Positions 53,929-62,521 of a stretch of 64,000 nucleotides of DNA are shown one piece after another; the stretch's first letter is position 1, and every line of letters begins with the position of its first letter. The translations under genes were made by a program, and so were the position numbers. This DNA comes from Bog-756 sp963776225. GTDB lineage: Bacteria; Actinomycetota; Acidimicrobiia; Acidimicrobiales; RAAP-2. The notes below the pieces were generated by a model. The model was not told where the DNA came from and did no database searches. It saw only the letters and a list, made by a program, of their open reading frames with translations. The DNA lies in the NCBI GenBank assembly GCA_963776225.1, contig CAVZLL010000002.1, positions 267,553 through 331,552 of the forward strand, read 5' to 3'.

Positions 53929-54426
53929 TCATCCCGGGCGGGAGCCGTCCTCCCGCTGTCGTGCCCGCTCGAGTGACCGGTTGAGCGCCGCCTCGATGAG
54001 GGTGTCGTTGTCCTTGGAGATGAAGTCGTGGACCCGCCGCTCGAGGAGCACCCGCATCACCGGGTTGAACGCCGTGTAGGTCTCCCGGAAGTGCACCCTG
54101 GTCCTCCCCTCCCCGAGGTCCTCGAGCCGGGTCCACCCGGTGGCGGTGGACCAGAGCGGCTTGCCGATTGCGTCGTAGCGCCACGAGACGGGCCGTTCGG
54201 ACTCGGTGATCCACTCCCAGGACTGCGCCCTCCCCCTCGAGAGCAGGTACTTGGGGACCGGGAACCGGCAGTGACGGACCAGGCCGTTCCCCGCCTCGTC
54301 ACCCTGGTGGAGGATCGTGATGGTGACCGTGTCGGACGTGATGCCCGCCCGCATCCCCTTCCAGTAGACGTCCCACACCTCCTCGGGCGTCCCCTCGACG
54401 ACGAAATCGAACCGGTGGTCCTGCAC
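53929..54426 (-). CDS. SRPBCC-fold polyketide cyclase-like protein
   Basis: A 165-residue START/Bet-v-1-like protein: DHRFDFVVEGTPEEVWDVYWKGM starts it, with PVSWRYDAIGKPLWSTATGWTRLEDLGEGRTRVHFRETYTAFNP in the middle and a long C-terminal helix (VHDFISKDNDTLIEAALNRSLERARQ). These bind hydrophobic ligands. The GTG follows GGGAGGAAG. It is directly downstream of an acyl-CoA synthetase gene, suggesting it handles the same lipophilic substrate. Confidence 0.82.
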   Translation of the reverse strand: MQDHRFDFVVEGTPEEVWDVYWKGMRAGITSDTVTITILHQGDEAGNGLVRHCRFPVPKYLLSRGRAQSWEWITESERPVSWRYDAIGKPLWSTATGWTRLEDLGEGRTRVHFRETYTAFNPVMRVLLERRVHDFISKDNDTLIEAALNRSLERARQREDGSRPG

Positions 54427-54459
54427 GCGCTTCCTCCCTGCTGTTCGGTGTCGAGCTCC

Positions 54460-55971
54460 CTAACCGGCCCTCACGAGCCGGGCCTTGACCACCTTGCCGC
54501 TCGCGTTCCTGGGCAGCTCGGCGAGGCAGGTGATCGACCGTGGGACCGCGTAGTCGGCCACGCGCCCCCGGGCGAACTCGACGAGGTCGTCCCCGGAGAC
54601 CACGGCGCCGGGCTCGAGCACGACGAACGCGGCCACCTCCTCGCCGAGCACCTCGTGGGGTCTCCCGACAACGGCCGCCTCGACCACTGCGGGATGGGCC
54701 TGGAGGGCCGCCTCGACATCGTCGGAGTAGACGTTGAGCCCACCCCGGACGATGACCTCCTTCTTCCGTCCGACGATGTACAGGTACCCCTCCCGGTCCA
54801 GGTAGCCGAGGTCCCCGGTGTGCAGCCATCCGCCCGCCCACATGCGGGCGGTCGCTTCGGGGTCCTTGTAGTACTCGCGGTGCCCCTTCGGGTTCCGGGT
54901 CAGCACCTCGCCGACCTCGCCGAGCGCACACGGACCGCCGTCGTCGCAGACGATGCGGACCTCGACCGGTGGCGTCGGTCGTCCGACCGCGCCCGGTCGG
55001 GTGCGGGCGCCCTCCGGATCCATGGTGAAGGTGGCATGGCCGCCCTCGGTCATGCCGTAGCTGTTGAGGACCGCCGCGTCGGGCAGCTTCTGCTGGAGCC
55101 GTCGCAGGGTGTCCGGGGCCAGAGGAGCGCTGCCGAGGATCAGGCGGCGGAGGCTGGTCAGGTCGGCCGCCTCGAAGTCGGGGTGGTGGATGAGCAGCTG
55201 GGCCATGGCCGGGACCACGAACGCGATCACCGGTCGTTCGCGCTCGACCACCGCCAGCCACCCGCCCGCATCGAACGCGGGGAGGAAGAGCACGGTCATC
55301 CCGGCCTTCATCGGGTTGTAGATGAAGCCCAGGCCGGCGAAGGTGAAGACCGGCGATGCGGTCAGCCAGCCGGTGCCCTGCCACTCCGGGCGACCGTTGG
55401 GCAGCATGGCGATCTGCCCGTGGCGCACCGTGACCCCCTTCGGCCGGCCGGTGGTCCCCGAGGTGTACATCACGTCGGCGAGATCGTCGTCGGCGAGCGC
55501 GACCCGGACCCCCCGGGCGTCCTCGCTCTTGACCTCCTCGATGTCGGTGGCCCCCTCCACGGCCGACGGGGTGACCGTCACCACCACCAGGCCCGGGTCG
55601 GCCGCCAGCAGCGGCGCGATGACCTGGTCGAAGGCGGCGCTGCAGATGACCGCACGCACCTCCGCATGCTCGAAGATGGCCCGCACCTCGATCGCTGCCA
55701 GCCGGTGGTTGGTCGGTACCGCGACCGCGCCCAGCTTGTGCACCGCGCCGTAGCTCACGATCCAGTCGAGGATCCGGGCCGGCTCGAGGTAGATGGCGAC
55801 CAGGTCGCCCTTCCCCACGCCCCGGTCGCGGAGTCCCCTGGCCAGCCTGTTCGACTCGCGCTCCCACACGGCGAAGGTGATCGACGACCCGTCCCCGAGG
55901 TTCCGGTACGCCGTCCGGTCGGGGTAGGCGGCGGCCATCAGCGCGAGCTGGTCGGTGAGGCGGTCAGCCAT
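54460..55971 (-). CDS. acyl-CoA synthetase (AMP-binding family)
   Basis: A 503-residue ANL-superfamily ligase that activates a carboxylic acid to its CoA thioester through an acyl-AMP. Motif A3 is VMYTSGTTGRPKGVTVRH, A5 is VLNSYGMTEGGHATF, A7 is WLHTGDLGYLDREGYLYIVGRKKEVI and the C-terminal Lys is in LPRNASGKVVKARLV. It resembles long-chain or steroid-side-chain ligases. The ATG overlaps the upstream amidohydrolase stop by eight bases, so the two form an operon. Confidence 0.92.
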   Translation of the reverse strand: MADRLTDQLALMAAAYPDRTAYRNLGDGSSITFAVWERESNRLARGLRDRGVGKGDLVAIYLEPARILDWIVSYGAVHKLGAVAVPTNHRLAAIEVRAIFEHAEVRAVICSAAFDQVIAPLLAADPGLVVVTVTPSAVEGATDIEEVKSEDARGVRVALADDDLADVMYTSGTTGRPKGVTVRHGQIAMLPNGRPEWQGTGWLTASPVFTFAGLGFIYNPMKAGMTVLFLPAFDAGGWLAVVERERPVIAFVVPAMAQLLIHHPDFEAADLTSLRRLILGSAPLAPDTLRRLQQKLPDAAVLNSYGMTEGGHATFTMDPEGARTRPGAVGRPTPPVEVRIVCDDGGPCALGEVGEVLTRNPKGHREYYKDPEATARMWAGGWLHTGDLGYLDREGYLYIVGRKKEVIVRGGLNVYSDDVEAALQAHPAVVEAAVVGRPHEVLGEEVAAFVVLEPGAVVSGDDLVEFARGRVADYAVPRSITCLAELPRNASGKVVKARLVRAG

Positions 55972-56782
55972 CCGGCGACCGTTCGAAGAGCCGTTCGGCG
56001 GCCGCGCCGAGGAAGGCGTCCATCGACTCCTCGTCGAGCGGGAGGGCGCGCGCGGCGGCGAGCGCTCGCTCCATCGGGAGGAACGGGTGGTCGGACGCGA
56101 ACAGCACCCGGCCGCGCCCGTGGCGCGAGCCCATGAAGGTGACCAGCGCGGGGTGCATGTACTTGGCCAGGTAGGCGGAGTTCGAGAGGTAGAGGTTCGG
56201 CCACTTGAGCAGGTACTCGATGAGCAGTTCCTCGTAGGGATGGCCCATGTGTGCGCCGATGACCACCAGGTCGGGGAAGTCGATGAGGACGTCCTCCAGG
56301 AGCACCGGATCCTGGCAGGCGGAGCGCACCCTCGGACCGGGGATGCCGATGTTGATCGACACCGGCACACCGAGCTCCTCGCAGGTGGCGTAGAGCGGGT
56401 AGTAGAGCGCGTGGTTGAGCGGGTACTGGTGCAGGAGCGGCGACACCCGGAGCAGGTCGAGGGTCCCGTCGGCGACCCTGGAGCGCACCGCCGCGCTCTG
56501 GGCGCCCGGCCGTCGCGGGTCGTCGGAGGTCGCCGCCAGCATGAAGCGGTCCCGGTGCTCGCCGACGAAGGCGACCGTCTCGGGGTCGACGGTTGCGAGC
56601 GAGCCGGTGAGGACGGCCCGGTCGACGCCGAGCCGGTCCATCTCGTCCAGCAGGTCGAGGTTGGTCATCCCGCCCTGGATCCCGCTGCCGAAGAATCCTT
56701 CGATGTCCCCGAACCCACGCCTGGCCAGGAACCGCTCCGCAGCCGTGCTCGAGAGCGAATTGACCCAGAGATCGAAGATCAT
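55964..56782 (-). CDS. amidohydrolase family protein (amidohydrolase_2), first copy
   Basis: A 272-residue TIM-barrel protein of the ACMSD-like amidohydrolase_2 family. MIFDLWVNSLSS opens it, but the usual DxHxH metal motif at this place is absent. Later signatures are present: VVIGAHMGHPYEELL and VLFASDHPFLPMERAL. Loss of the N-terminal His pair suggests a metal-poor or inactive member, or different chemistry. It lies between the ligase and the second amidohydrolase in an operon. Confidence 0.83.
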   Translation of the reverse strand: MIFDLWVNSLSSTAAERFLARRGFGDIEGFFGSGIQGGMTNLDLLDEMDRLGVDRAVLTGSLATVDPETVAFVGEHRDRFMLAATSDDPRRPGAQSAAVRSRVADGTLDLLRVSPLLHQYPLNHALYYPLYATCEELGVPVSINIGIPGPRVRSACQDPVLLEDVLIDFPDLVVIGAHMGHPYEELLIEYLLKWPNLYLSNSAYLAKYMHPALVTFMGSRHGRGRVLFASDHPFLPMERALAAARALPLDEESMDAFLGAAAERLFERSPDG

Positions 56783-56795
56783 CGGCCGAGGCGCT

Positions 56796-58130
56796 TCAGG
56801 GTGCCGCGGCGGTCGCCGACAGCAGCGGGACCGGTCGGGCCAGGCTCCAGCTGAAGGTCTCCGGGATCTCGTCCAGCGAGACGGTCTCCGCGAGGTCCGC
56901 GACCGTGGGACCGACCCGGTCGGCGACCTCCTGCAGTTGATCGCCGTCGAACCCGAAGACCCGGATCGCGTTCCCCCCGAGCATCCGCCGGACGTCCTCC
57001 TCGGGCAGGCCGCCGAACACCCAGCGCAGGATCTGGCGGTGGACCGGCGCCGCACCCTCGAGATGGGGGTAGTCGGCGCCCCACATGAGCCGGTCGATGC
57101 CGATCTCGTGGCGCATCTCGGCCTCGGGGCGCCGCATGAGCGATCCGCCGATGAACACGTGCCGGTCGAAGTACTCCGCCGGACGCATCTCGAGATAGGA
57201 GCGGACCGGTGCACCGCCGTGGGTGTCGAAGAAGGCCTCCATGTCCCGGATCAGGGACGGCAGCCACTGGGCTCCGTTCTCGGTCACCACCACCTTGAGC
57301 GTCGGATGGCGATCGAACACCCCGCCGAAGAGGAGGAACCAGAGCGGGCGCCGGGTGAAGACGAACACCTCGTAGAGCCCCAGGAAGCCGCCGTGCTTGG
57401 CGTCGTAGAGCTGCTTCGCGTCGGTGGCGGTACCCGACGCCCCGGTGTGCAGGTTGACCACCATGTCGTGGTCCTCGCACGCGTCCCAGAGCGGCTCGTA
57501 GTAGTCGTCGGCATAGCCGGGCAGACCGGACCTGATCGACATGGCCGGCAGCATGATGCCCCCGAAGAGGCCGGCCGCGCGCGCCCAGGCGATCTCCTCC
57601 ACCGCCCGTTCCATGTCGTGCAGGTCGATCGGGATGCACCCGGTGCGCCGCCCGGGGGCAGCGTCGCAGAACTCGGCGAGCCAGCGGTTGTAGGCGTGCA
57701 GGGCGGGCCACACCGGCTCGAGCCCCTTGCTGGTCTGGCCCCCGAGGTACATCGCCGGGGAGAGACCGCCGGCGAGCACCGGCCCGGGGAAGGCCACCTC
57801 GGCGTGGATCCCCTGCTCCTCGAGGTAGGCGAGCCGCCTGCCGCCGGCGTCGGAGGGGAACACCCAGTCGGTGCCGTACCGGGCCAGCCACGCCCGGGCC
57901 CCGTCGGTGTCGACCCCCATGCCCGCAAGGCGCCGAGTGGCCACGGCGCGAACCGCGTCCGGATCGTCGATCTCTCCCGGATCGACACCACCGAACATCG
58001 GGATGGCGATCGACGAGAGGTCGCCGAAGGCGGCGACCTCTTCGCGGTGGACCGGATCGACATAGGACAGGAAGTCGTCCAGGGTGTCGGGGGCCGCATG
58101 GGCGTCGGCGGACACCACCACGTACGGCAT
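56796..58130 (-). CDS. amidohydrolase family protein (amidohydrolase_2), second copy
   Basis: A 444-residue ACMSD-like amidohydrolase or decarboxylase. MPYVVVSADAHAAPDTLDDFLSYVD carries a DAH motif. MVVNLHTGASGTATDAK, VVVTENGAQWLPSLIRDMEAFF and RLMWGADYPHLEGAAP contain further likely metal and proton-transfer residues, and the C-terminus holds LGGNAIRVFGFD. Such proteins decarboxylate or hydrolyse aromatic or lactone intermediates. It is 13 bases upstream of the first copy. With the ligase and dehydrogenase it forms a small catabolic gene set. Confidence 0.87.
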   Translation of the reverse strand: MPYVVVSADAHAAPDTLDDFLSYVDPVHREEVAAFGDLSSIAIPMFGGVDPGEIDDPDAVRAVATRRLAGMGVDTDGARAWLARYGTDWVFPSDAGGRRLAYLEEQGIHAEVAFPGPVLAGGLSPAMYLGGQTSKGLEPVWPALHAYNRWLAEFCDAAPGRRTGCIPIDLHDMERAVEEIAWARAAGLFGGIMLPAMSIRSGLPGYADDYYEPLWDACEDHDMVVNLHTGASGTATDAKQLYDAKHGGFLGLYEVFVFTRRPLWFLLFGGVFDRHPTLKVVVTENGAQWLPSLIRDMEAFFDTHGGAPVRSYLEMRPAEYFDRHVFIGGSLMRRPEAEMRHEIGIDRLMWGADYPHLEGAAPVHRQILRWVFGGLPEEDVRRMLGGNAIRVFGFDGDQLQEVADRVGPTVADLAETVSLDEIPETFSWSLARPVPLLSATAAAP

Positions 58131-58219
58131 TCCCGTCCGAGCCCCCTGGTGATCGTGACCGGCCAACCGTCTCACCCTCCCCTGTGCGGCGACTGCGGAC
58201 GCCCTCCCCCGGCGCAGAC

Positions 58220-58225
58220 TACCGT
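58220..58225 (+). promoter_or_regulatory. -10 element TACCGT for the NTF2-like gene
   Basis: TANNNT hexamer six bases before the ATG; leaderless start inferred. Confidence 0.45.
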
Positions 58226-58231
58226 GATTCG

Positions 58232-58591
58232 ATGGACTGGACCGCCTGGTCGGAACGGCTCGAGACCGCACTCGGACCGGAGGGGGACTTCCCTTCGTTC
58301 TTCGCTCCGGGGGCCCTCTTCAGCGATCCGGTCAACGAGCCGACCACCGACATCGCTGCCATCGAGGAGATGACCGCCGCGTCGTTCCCCGACTGGCGGC
58401 AGGAGATCCTCTGGGTCCACGGCGACGACGGCGGGGGCTCGTTCGAGTGGATCGGAAGGGGGACGCTCGGCGGCACCATCCCGATCACCATCCACGGGTG
58501 CACCGTCGTCGACATCGACGGTGACGGGCTGGTCACCCGCTGGCGCGACTACTTCGACCTGAAGGAGATCGACGAGCAGGTCGTCCGCTGA
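58232..58591 (+). CDS. NTF2/SnoaL-like fold protein
   Basis: A 119-residue cone-shaped alpha+beta protein: FFAPGALFSDPVNEPTTDIAAIEEM, ILWVHGDDGGGSFEWIGRGTLGG and DGDGLVTRWRDYFDLKEI are typical of SnoaL/limonene-epoxide-hydrolase-like proteins. Conserved Asp and Arg could act in catalysis, but the ligand is unknown. It is divergent from the amidohydrolase operon, with which it may share a substrate. Confidence 0.83.
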   Translation: MDWTAWSERLETALGPEGDFPSFFAPGALFSDPVNEPTTDIAAIEEMTAASFPDWRQEILWVHGDDGGGSFEWIGRGTLGGTIPITIHGCTVVDIDGDGLVTRWRDYFDLKEIDEQVVR

Positions 58592-58619
58592 CCGCCGACC
58601 GACCCGGAGTGCACCCTGC

Positions 58620-59231
58620 CTACGACCAGTCCTCACGCACCCCGCCACCCGCCGGGTCGGGGCGGAAGACGGGCAGCGCGCCGAGCGACCGCACCAGTAC
58701 CTCGTCCGGGCCCAGGGCGGCGCGCCAGGCCGAGCCTTCGGTCATCAGGGTCGCGATCGCGACCGGGACGCCCCCCGCACGACGGACCAGGGCCAGCGCT
58801 GCCGACATGGACGCCCCGCTCGACACGATGTCGTCGACCACGGCCACCCGCCGGCCGCTGACCGAGGGGACCCTCGCGGGATCCATCCGGAGCGTCTGGT
58901 CGGTTCCGGTGGTGATCGAGCGGACCGGCTCGGCGTAGGAGTCGCCGAGATGGATCTTCGGCGTCTTGTGGAGGATGACGTAGTCGTCCAGATCGAGGGA
59001 GCGGCTGACCTCGATGGCCAGCGGGATCCCCAGGGTCGCCACGGAGACGACGATCTCGGGCGCGAGCGGGGCGAGCTCGGCGGCGAGCTCACGACCCGCC
59101 TGCGCGGAGAAACCCACTCCGAGGTCGACGGTGATGAGCAGCGCGATCACCAGGTCGTCGGCGAGCGGGACCAGCGGGAGGTCGACCTGCTGCGAGCCGA
59201 CCGCGGCACGGTAGGTGGGGAGGGCATGCAC
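58620..59231 (-). CDS. phosphoribosyltransferase family protein
   Basis: A 203-residue type I PRTase. The PRPP loop reads VAVVDDIVSSGASMSAALALV (about 137-157), and VVSVATLGIPLAIEVSRSLDLDDYVILHKTPKIHLGD holds the flexible-loop side, similar to adenine/xanthine PRTases. The nucleobase specificity is not clear. The GTG start gives a plausible N-terminus; no ribosome-binding site or TANNNT element is evident. It is divergent from the glycosyltransferase gene. Confidence 0.83.
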   Translation of the reverse strand: MHALPTYRAAVGSQQVDLPLVPLADDLVIALLITVDLGVGFSAQAGRELAAELAPLAPEIVVSVATLGIPLAIEVSRSLDLDDYVILHKTPKIHLGDSYAEPVRSITTGTDQTLRMDPARVPSVSGRRVAVVDDIVSSGASMSAALALVRRAGGVPVAIATLMTEGSAWRAALGPDEVLVRSLGALPVFRPDPAGGGVREDWS

Positions 59232-59293
59232 GGACCCGACTCTCGCCCAACGCCCGCAGCCTGGCAAGGCCGCACCTGCGGCGTGGCCGTTCG

Positions 59294-60769
59294 GTGACAC
59301 CATCGAGCACCGACGACCCGGGGCGGGGTCCGGTCCGAGTCGACGTCCCGCGTCGTGCCCTGTCGCACTTCGCGCCGCTGATCGGGCGGGCCCGCTACGA
59401 CCGGCTGCGCAAGGGCTGCGTCCGCGCCCGCACCGAGCTCGCGGACCGTACTGTCTGGTGCATCAGTTCGACCGCCGCCGGCGGCGGGGTGGCCGAGTTG
59501 CTCCGCGTCCTGGTCGGCTACATCCTCGACGCCGGGATCGACATCCGGTGGCTGGTCGTGCAGGGGGACCCCGATTTCTTCACGATCACCAAGCGGGTCC
59601 ACAACCGGATCCACGGCACCCCCGGGGACGCCGGGTCCCTCGGACCCGCCGAATCCGCCCACCTGTCCGATGTGGCCGACGCCAACCTGGCCGGCCTGCT
59701 GTCCAGCGTCCGCCCCGGGGACGTCGTGGTCCTCCACGACCCCCAGACCGCCGCCATGGCACCTGCCCTGGGCCGGGCCGGGGCGCTGGTGGTCTGGCGC
59801 AGCCATGTGGGTCGGGAGGGGGTGAACACCTGGACCGAGGAGGCGTGGGAGTTCCTCCGCCCCCACCTGGCCGGGTGTGACGCGATCGTCTTCTCGGTGC
59901 GCTCCTACGCCCCGCCCTGGGCGGACGACGACCGGCTCTGGGTCATCCCCCCGTCGATCGATCCCTTCTCCCCCAAGAACCAGGACCTCGCGCCCGAGAC
60001 CGTGTTGTCCATCCTCGGCACGATCGGGCTCGTCGAGGTCGGTCCCGGGCAGCACACCGGGCAATTCACCCGAGCGGACGGCTCGATCGGCACGGTCGAG
60101 CGGCGAGGTTCGATCGTCGCCCTGGACGAGGCTCCCCTCGACCCGGCGTCCCCGCTGGTCCTCCAGGTCTCCCGGTGGGACCGCCTGAAGGACATGGTCG
60201 GGGTGATGAACGGGTTCGCGGCCCACGTGGCGGGGCGGGTCGACGCCGACCTGGCGCTGGTCGGTCCCGCGGTCGACGGGGTGACCGACGATCCGGAGGA
60301 GGGACAGGTCTACAGGGAGTGCCTCGCCGGATGGGCGGCGCTGCCACCGGCCGTTCGCGGCCGGGTACGGCTGGTCGCCCTTCCGATGGATGACCTCGAC
60401 GAGAACGCGGCAATGGTCAACGCCTTACAGCGCCACGCAACGGTGGCGGTCCAGAAGAGCCTCCGCGAGGGGTTCGGCCTCACCGTGGCGGAGTCCATGT
60501 GGAAGGGCACCGCCGTCGTCGGCTCGCGGGTCGGGGGCATCGCCGAACAGATCGTGCCCGGGACCGGGCTGCTCCTCGACGACCCGGCCGATCTCGACGC
60601 CTTCGGGGGGCTCCTCGCCGGCCTGCTGCTCGACCCCGTCGAGATCGTCCGGCTGGGTACCGCCGCCCGGGCCCACGTCCTCGCCAACTTCCTCTGCGAC
60701 CGTCACCTCCTCGACTATGCCGAGCTCATCGCCCGGCTGACCGGCGACTCCGACCTGCCTCCGGCCTGA
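59294..60769 (+). CDS. GT4 glycosyltransferase, trehalose synthase (TreT)-like
   Basis: A 491-residue GT-B enzyme. The acceptor domain has WCISSTAAGGGVAELLRVLVGYILDAGIDIRWLVVQGD and VVWRSHVGREGVNTWTEEAWEFL; the donor domain has LVLQVSRWDRLKDMVGVMNGFA and the GT4 motif VQKSLREGFGLTVAESMWKGTAVVGSRVGGIAEQI. This matches trehalose glycosyltransferring synthases, which make trehalose from NDP-glucose and glucose. Activity on a different acceptor is possible. The start is GTG. Confidence 0.87.
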   Translation: MTPSSTDDPGRGPVRVDVPRRALSHFAPLIGRARYDRLRKGCVRARTELADRTVWCISSTAAGGGVAELLRVLVGYILDAGIDIRWLVVQGDPDFFTITKRVHNRIHGTPGDAGSLGPAESAHLSDVADANLAGLLSSVRPGDVVVLHDPQTAAMAPALGRAGALVVWRSHVGREGVNTWTEEAWEFLRPHLAGCDAIVFSVRSYAPPWADDDRLWVIPPSIDPFSPKNQDLAPETVLSILGTIGLVEVGPGQHTGQFTRADGSIGTVERRGSIVALDEAPLDPASPLVLQVSRWDRLKDMVGVMNGFAAHVAGRVDADLALVGPAVDGVTDDPEEGQVYRECLAGWAALPPAVRGRVRLVALPMDDLDENAAMVNALQRHATVAVQKSLREGFGLTVAESMWKGTAVVGSRVGGIAEQIVPGTGLLLDDPADLDAFGGLLAGLLLDPVEIVRLGTAARAHVLANFLCDRHLLDYAELIARLTGDSDLPPA

Positions 60770-60790
60770 GCGTCCCGGTCGCGGGCGGCC

Positions 60791-61246
60791 TCAGCGGCAA
60801 GCCGCGGAGCGCCCGAGGATCGCGAAGTGGTGGGTGTCGATCTCGAACCCGTAGCGCGAACGGGCGGCTTCGGTGAGGCCGGCGAACAGCTCGTCGGGAG
60901 CCGCCACCGCCACACCGCAGCCTTCACACACGAAGTGGCAGTGGGCGGCGTCCGCCAGGTGATAGGTGGCCGGTCCGTGCCCGAGATGGGAGTGGACCAG
61001 GACGCCGAGCCGCTCGAGCTCGTCCAGGTTGCGGTAAATGGTGGAGAGGGCCACGTCGGGAGCCCGGTCCTGGACCACCATTGCGAGGTCCTCCGCCGTC
61101 TGGTGGTCGGGTCCCTCGAACAGTGCCTCAAGGAGGAGGCGCCGCGGACCGGAGACCCGGCCGCCGTGCTCGCGGACCAGTGCGAGCACGTCCTCCACGG
61201 TGTGGACCTCGTGACGGTGCCCGTGGACGGGCTGCGAACGGCTCAC
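60791..61246 (-). CDS. Fur-family metalloregulator, possibly nickel-responsive
   Basis: A 151-residue Fur-family repressor. The DNA-binding helix region is LALVREHGGRVSGPRRLLLEALFEG and ALSTIYRNLDELERLGVLVHSHLGHGPATYHLAD. One CxxC (CHFVCEGCG) is present and the second C-terminal CxxC of many Fur/Zur proteins is missing. It is divergent from a nickel/cobalt transporter with an inverted repeat between them, so nickel (Nur-like) regulation is plausible; zinc or iron sensing cannot be excluded. The GTG lies eight bases after a TAGGCT -10. Confidence 0.87.
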   Translation of the reverse strand: MSRSQPVHGHRHEVHTVEDVLALVREHGGRVSGPRRLLLEALFEGPDHQTAEDLAMVVQDRAPDVALSTIYRNLDELERLGVLVHSHLGHGPATYHLADAAHCHFVCEGCGVAVAAPDELFAGLTEAARSRYGFEIDTHHFAILGRSAACR

Positions 61247-61254
61247 GTCCCCGC

Positions 61255-61260
61255 AGCCTA
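61255..61260 (-). promoter_or_regulatory. -10 element TAGGCT for the Fur-family gene
   Basis: TANNNT hexamer eight bases before the GTG; leaderless start inferred. Confidence 0.45.
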
Positions 61261-61271
61261 TGGCGAGGGAC

Positions 61272-61301
61272 CCCTTCTTGCAAGGGACTCGCAGTTATTC
61301 T
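61272..61301. promoter_or_regulatory. candidate metalloregulator operator and -10 for the NiCoT gene
   Basis: CCCTT-CTTGC-AAGGG (61272-61286) is a perfect inverted repeat centred on CTTGCAAG. It lies between the divergent regulator and transporter promoters. A TATTCT -10 for the transporter follows at 61296-61301, so a bound repressor would cover the -35 region. Confidence 0.5.
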
Positions 61302-61357
61302 ACGGTGTGCGGCGACCGACGCTCCCGATCCCGACGTCCCCGTGGAGGAAGCCGTTC

Positions 61358-62479
61358 ATGCCAGACCGGATGGACCGCATCGCCGCGAGACGCGACCGGC
61401 TGACACCGCGGGAGTGGGCGACGGTCGGCGCGATGGCCCTCGTGACAATCGTGCTCACCGTTGCCGGCTGGGCGCTGCTCGCGGCGGCGAGCGGTCGCTA
61501 CCACGTCACCAAGGTCGAGATCTTCGGGTTCGGGACCGGAGTCCTCGCCTACTCGCTCGGCATGCGCCACGCCTTCGACGCGGATCACATCGCCGCCATC
61601 GACAACACCACCCGCAAGCTCGTCCAGGAGGGCGGACGCCCGCTGAGCACCGGATTCTGGTTCTCGCTCGGGCACTCCTCGGTGGTGTTCGTCCTCGCGG
61701 TGCTGCTCAACCTCGGCATCCGGGCATTCAACGGCGCGGTCAGGAACGGCACCTCGTCGCTCCACCGCTGGACCGGCATCATCGGGGCCTCGGTGTCCGG
61801 CACCTTCCTCTGGGTCATCGGTCTCATGAACCTCGTGGTGCTCGTCTCGATCATCCGGGTCGCCCGTGAGATGCGCGAGGGCCGGTACGACGACGCCGAG
61901 CTCGAGCATCAGCTCCAGAACCGCGGGCTGATGAACCGCCTCCTCCGCGGCTGGTCCACCCGGATCGACCGGCCGTGGAAGATGTTCCCGGTGGGCGCCC
62001 TCTTCGGGCTCGGCTTCGACACGGCCACCGAGGTGGCCCTGCTGGTCCTCGCCGGCACCGCCGTGGTCACCGGTCTCCCCTTCTACGCCGTGCTCTCCCT
62101 GCCCATCCTCTTCGCGGCGGGGATGTGCCTGTTCGACACGATCGACGGATGCTTCATGAACTTCGCCTACGACTGGGCGTTCGCCAGGCCGATCCGGAAG
62201 ATCTACTACAACCTCACCATCACCGGGCTCTCCGTCTTCATCGCCCTGTTCATCGGGACCGTCGAGATCCTCGGCCTGCTCGCCCAGGAGGGCGGCCTGA
62301 CCGGCGGGTTCTGGGAGTTCCTGGCCACCTTCAACCTCAACCGGGCCGGGTTCGTCATCGTCGCGGTGTTCGTGGCCACCTGGATCGTCGCGCTGGCCGT
62401 CTGGCACTTCGGTGACCTCGAGCGCAAGTGGGAGGATCAGGCCAACCGGGCCAGGGCCGCCAGGGTCGCCGTCGACTGA
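61358..62479 (+). CDS. NiCoT-family nickel/cobalt permease
   Basis: A 373-residue membrane permease with eight or so helices. The NiCoT signature is in LGMRHAFDADHIAAIDNTTR (RHAxDADHI), with GFWFSLGHSSVVFVLAV and FGLGFDTATEVALLVL as the other conserved segments; the two His of the first and second motifs bind metal. GTGGAGGA precedes the ATG. It is paired with the divergent Fur-family regulator. Imported nickel could serve urease, hydrogenase or Ni-SOD encoded elsewhere. Confidence 0.93.
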   Translation: MPDRMDRIAARRDRLTPREWATVGAMALVTIVLTVAGWALLAAASGRYHVTKVEIFGFGTGVLAYSLGMRHAFDADHIAAIDNTTRKLVQEGGRPLSTGFWFSLGHSSVVFVLAVLLNLGIRAFNGAVRNGTSSLHRWTGIIGASVSGTFLWVIGLMNLVVLVSIIRVAREMREGRYDDAELEHQLQNRGLMNRLLRGWSTRIDRPWKMFPVGALFGLGFDTATEVALLVLAGTAVVTGLPFYAVLSLPILFAAGMCLFDTIDGCFMNFAYDWAFARPIRKIYYNLTITGLSVFIALFIGTVEILGLLAQEGGLTGGFWEFLATFNLNRAGFVIVAVFVATWIVALAVWHFGDLERKWEDQANRARAARVAVD

Positions 62480-62521
62480 TCGCTCACCGGCGCCCGGGCT
62501 GTCGGACTCCCGCCCCGGCGG

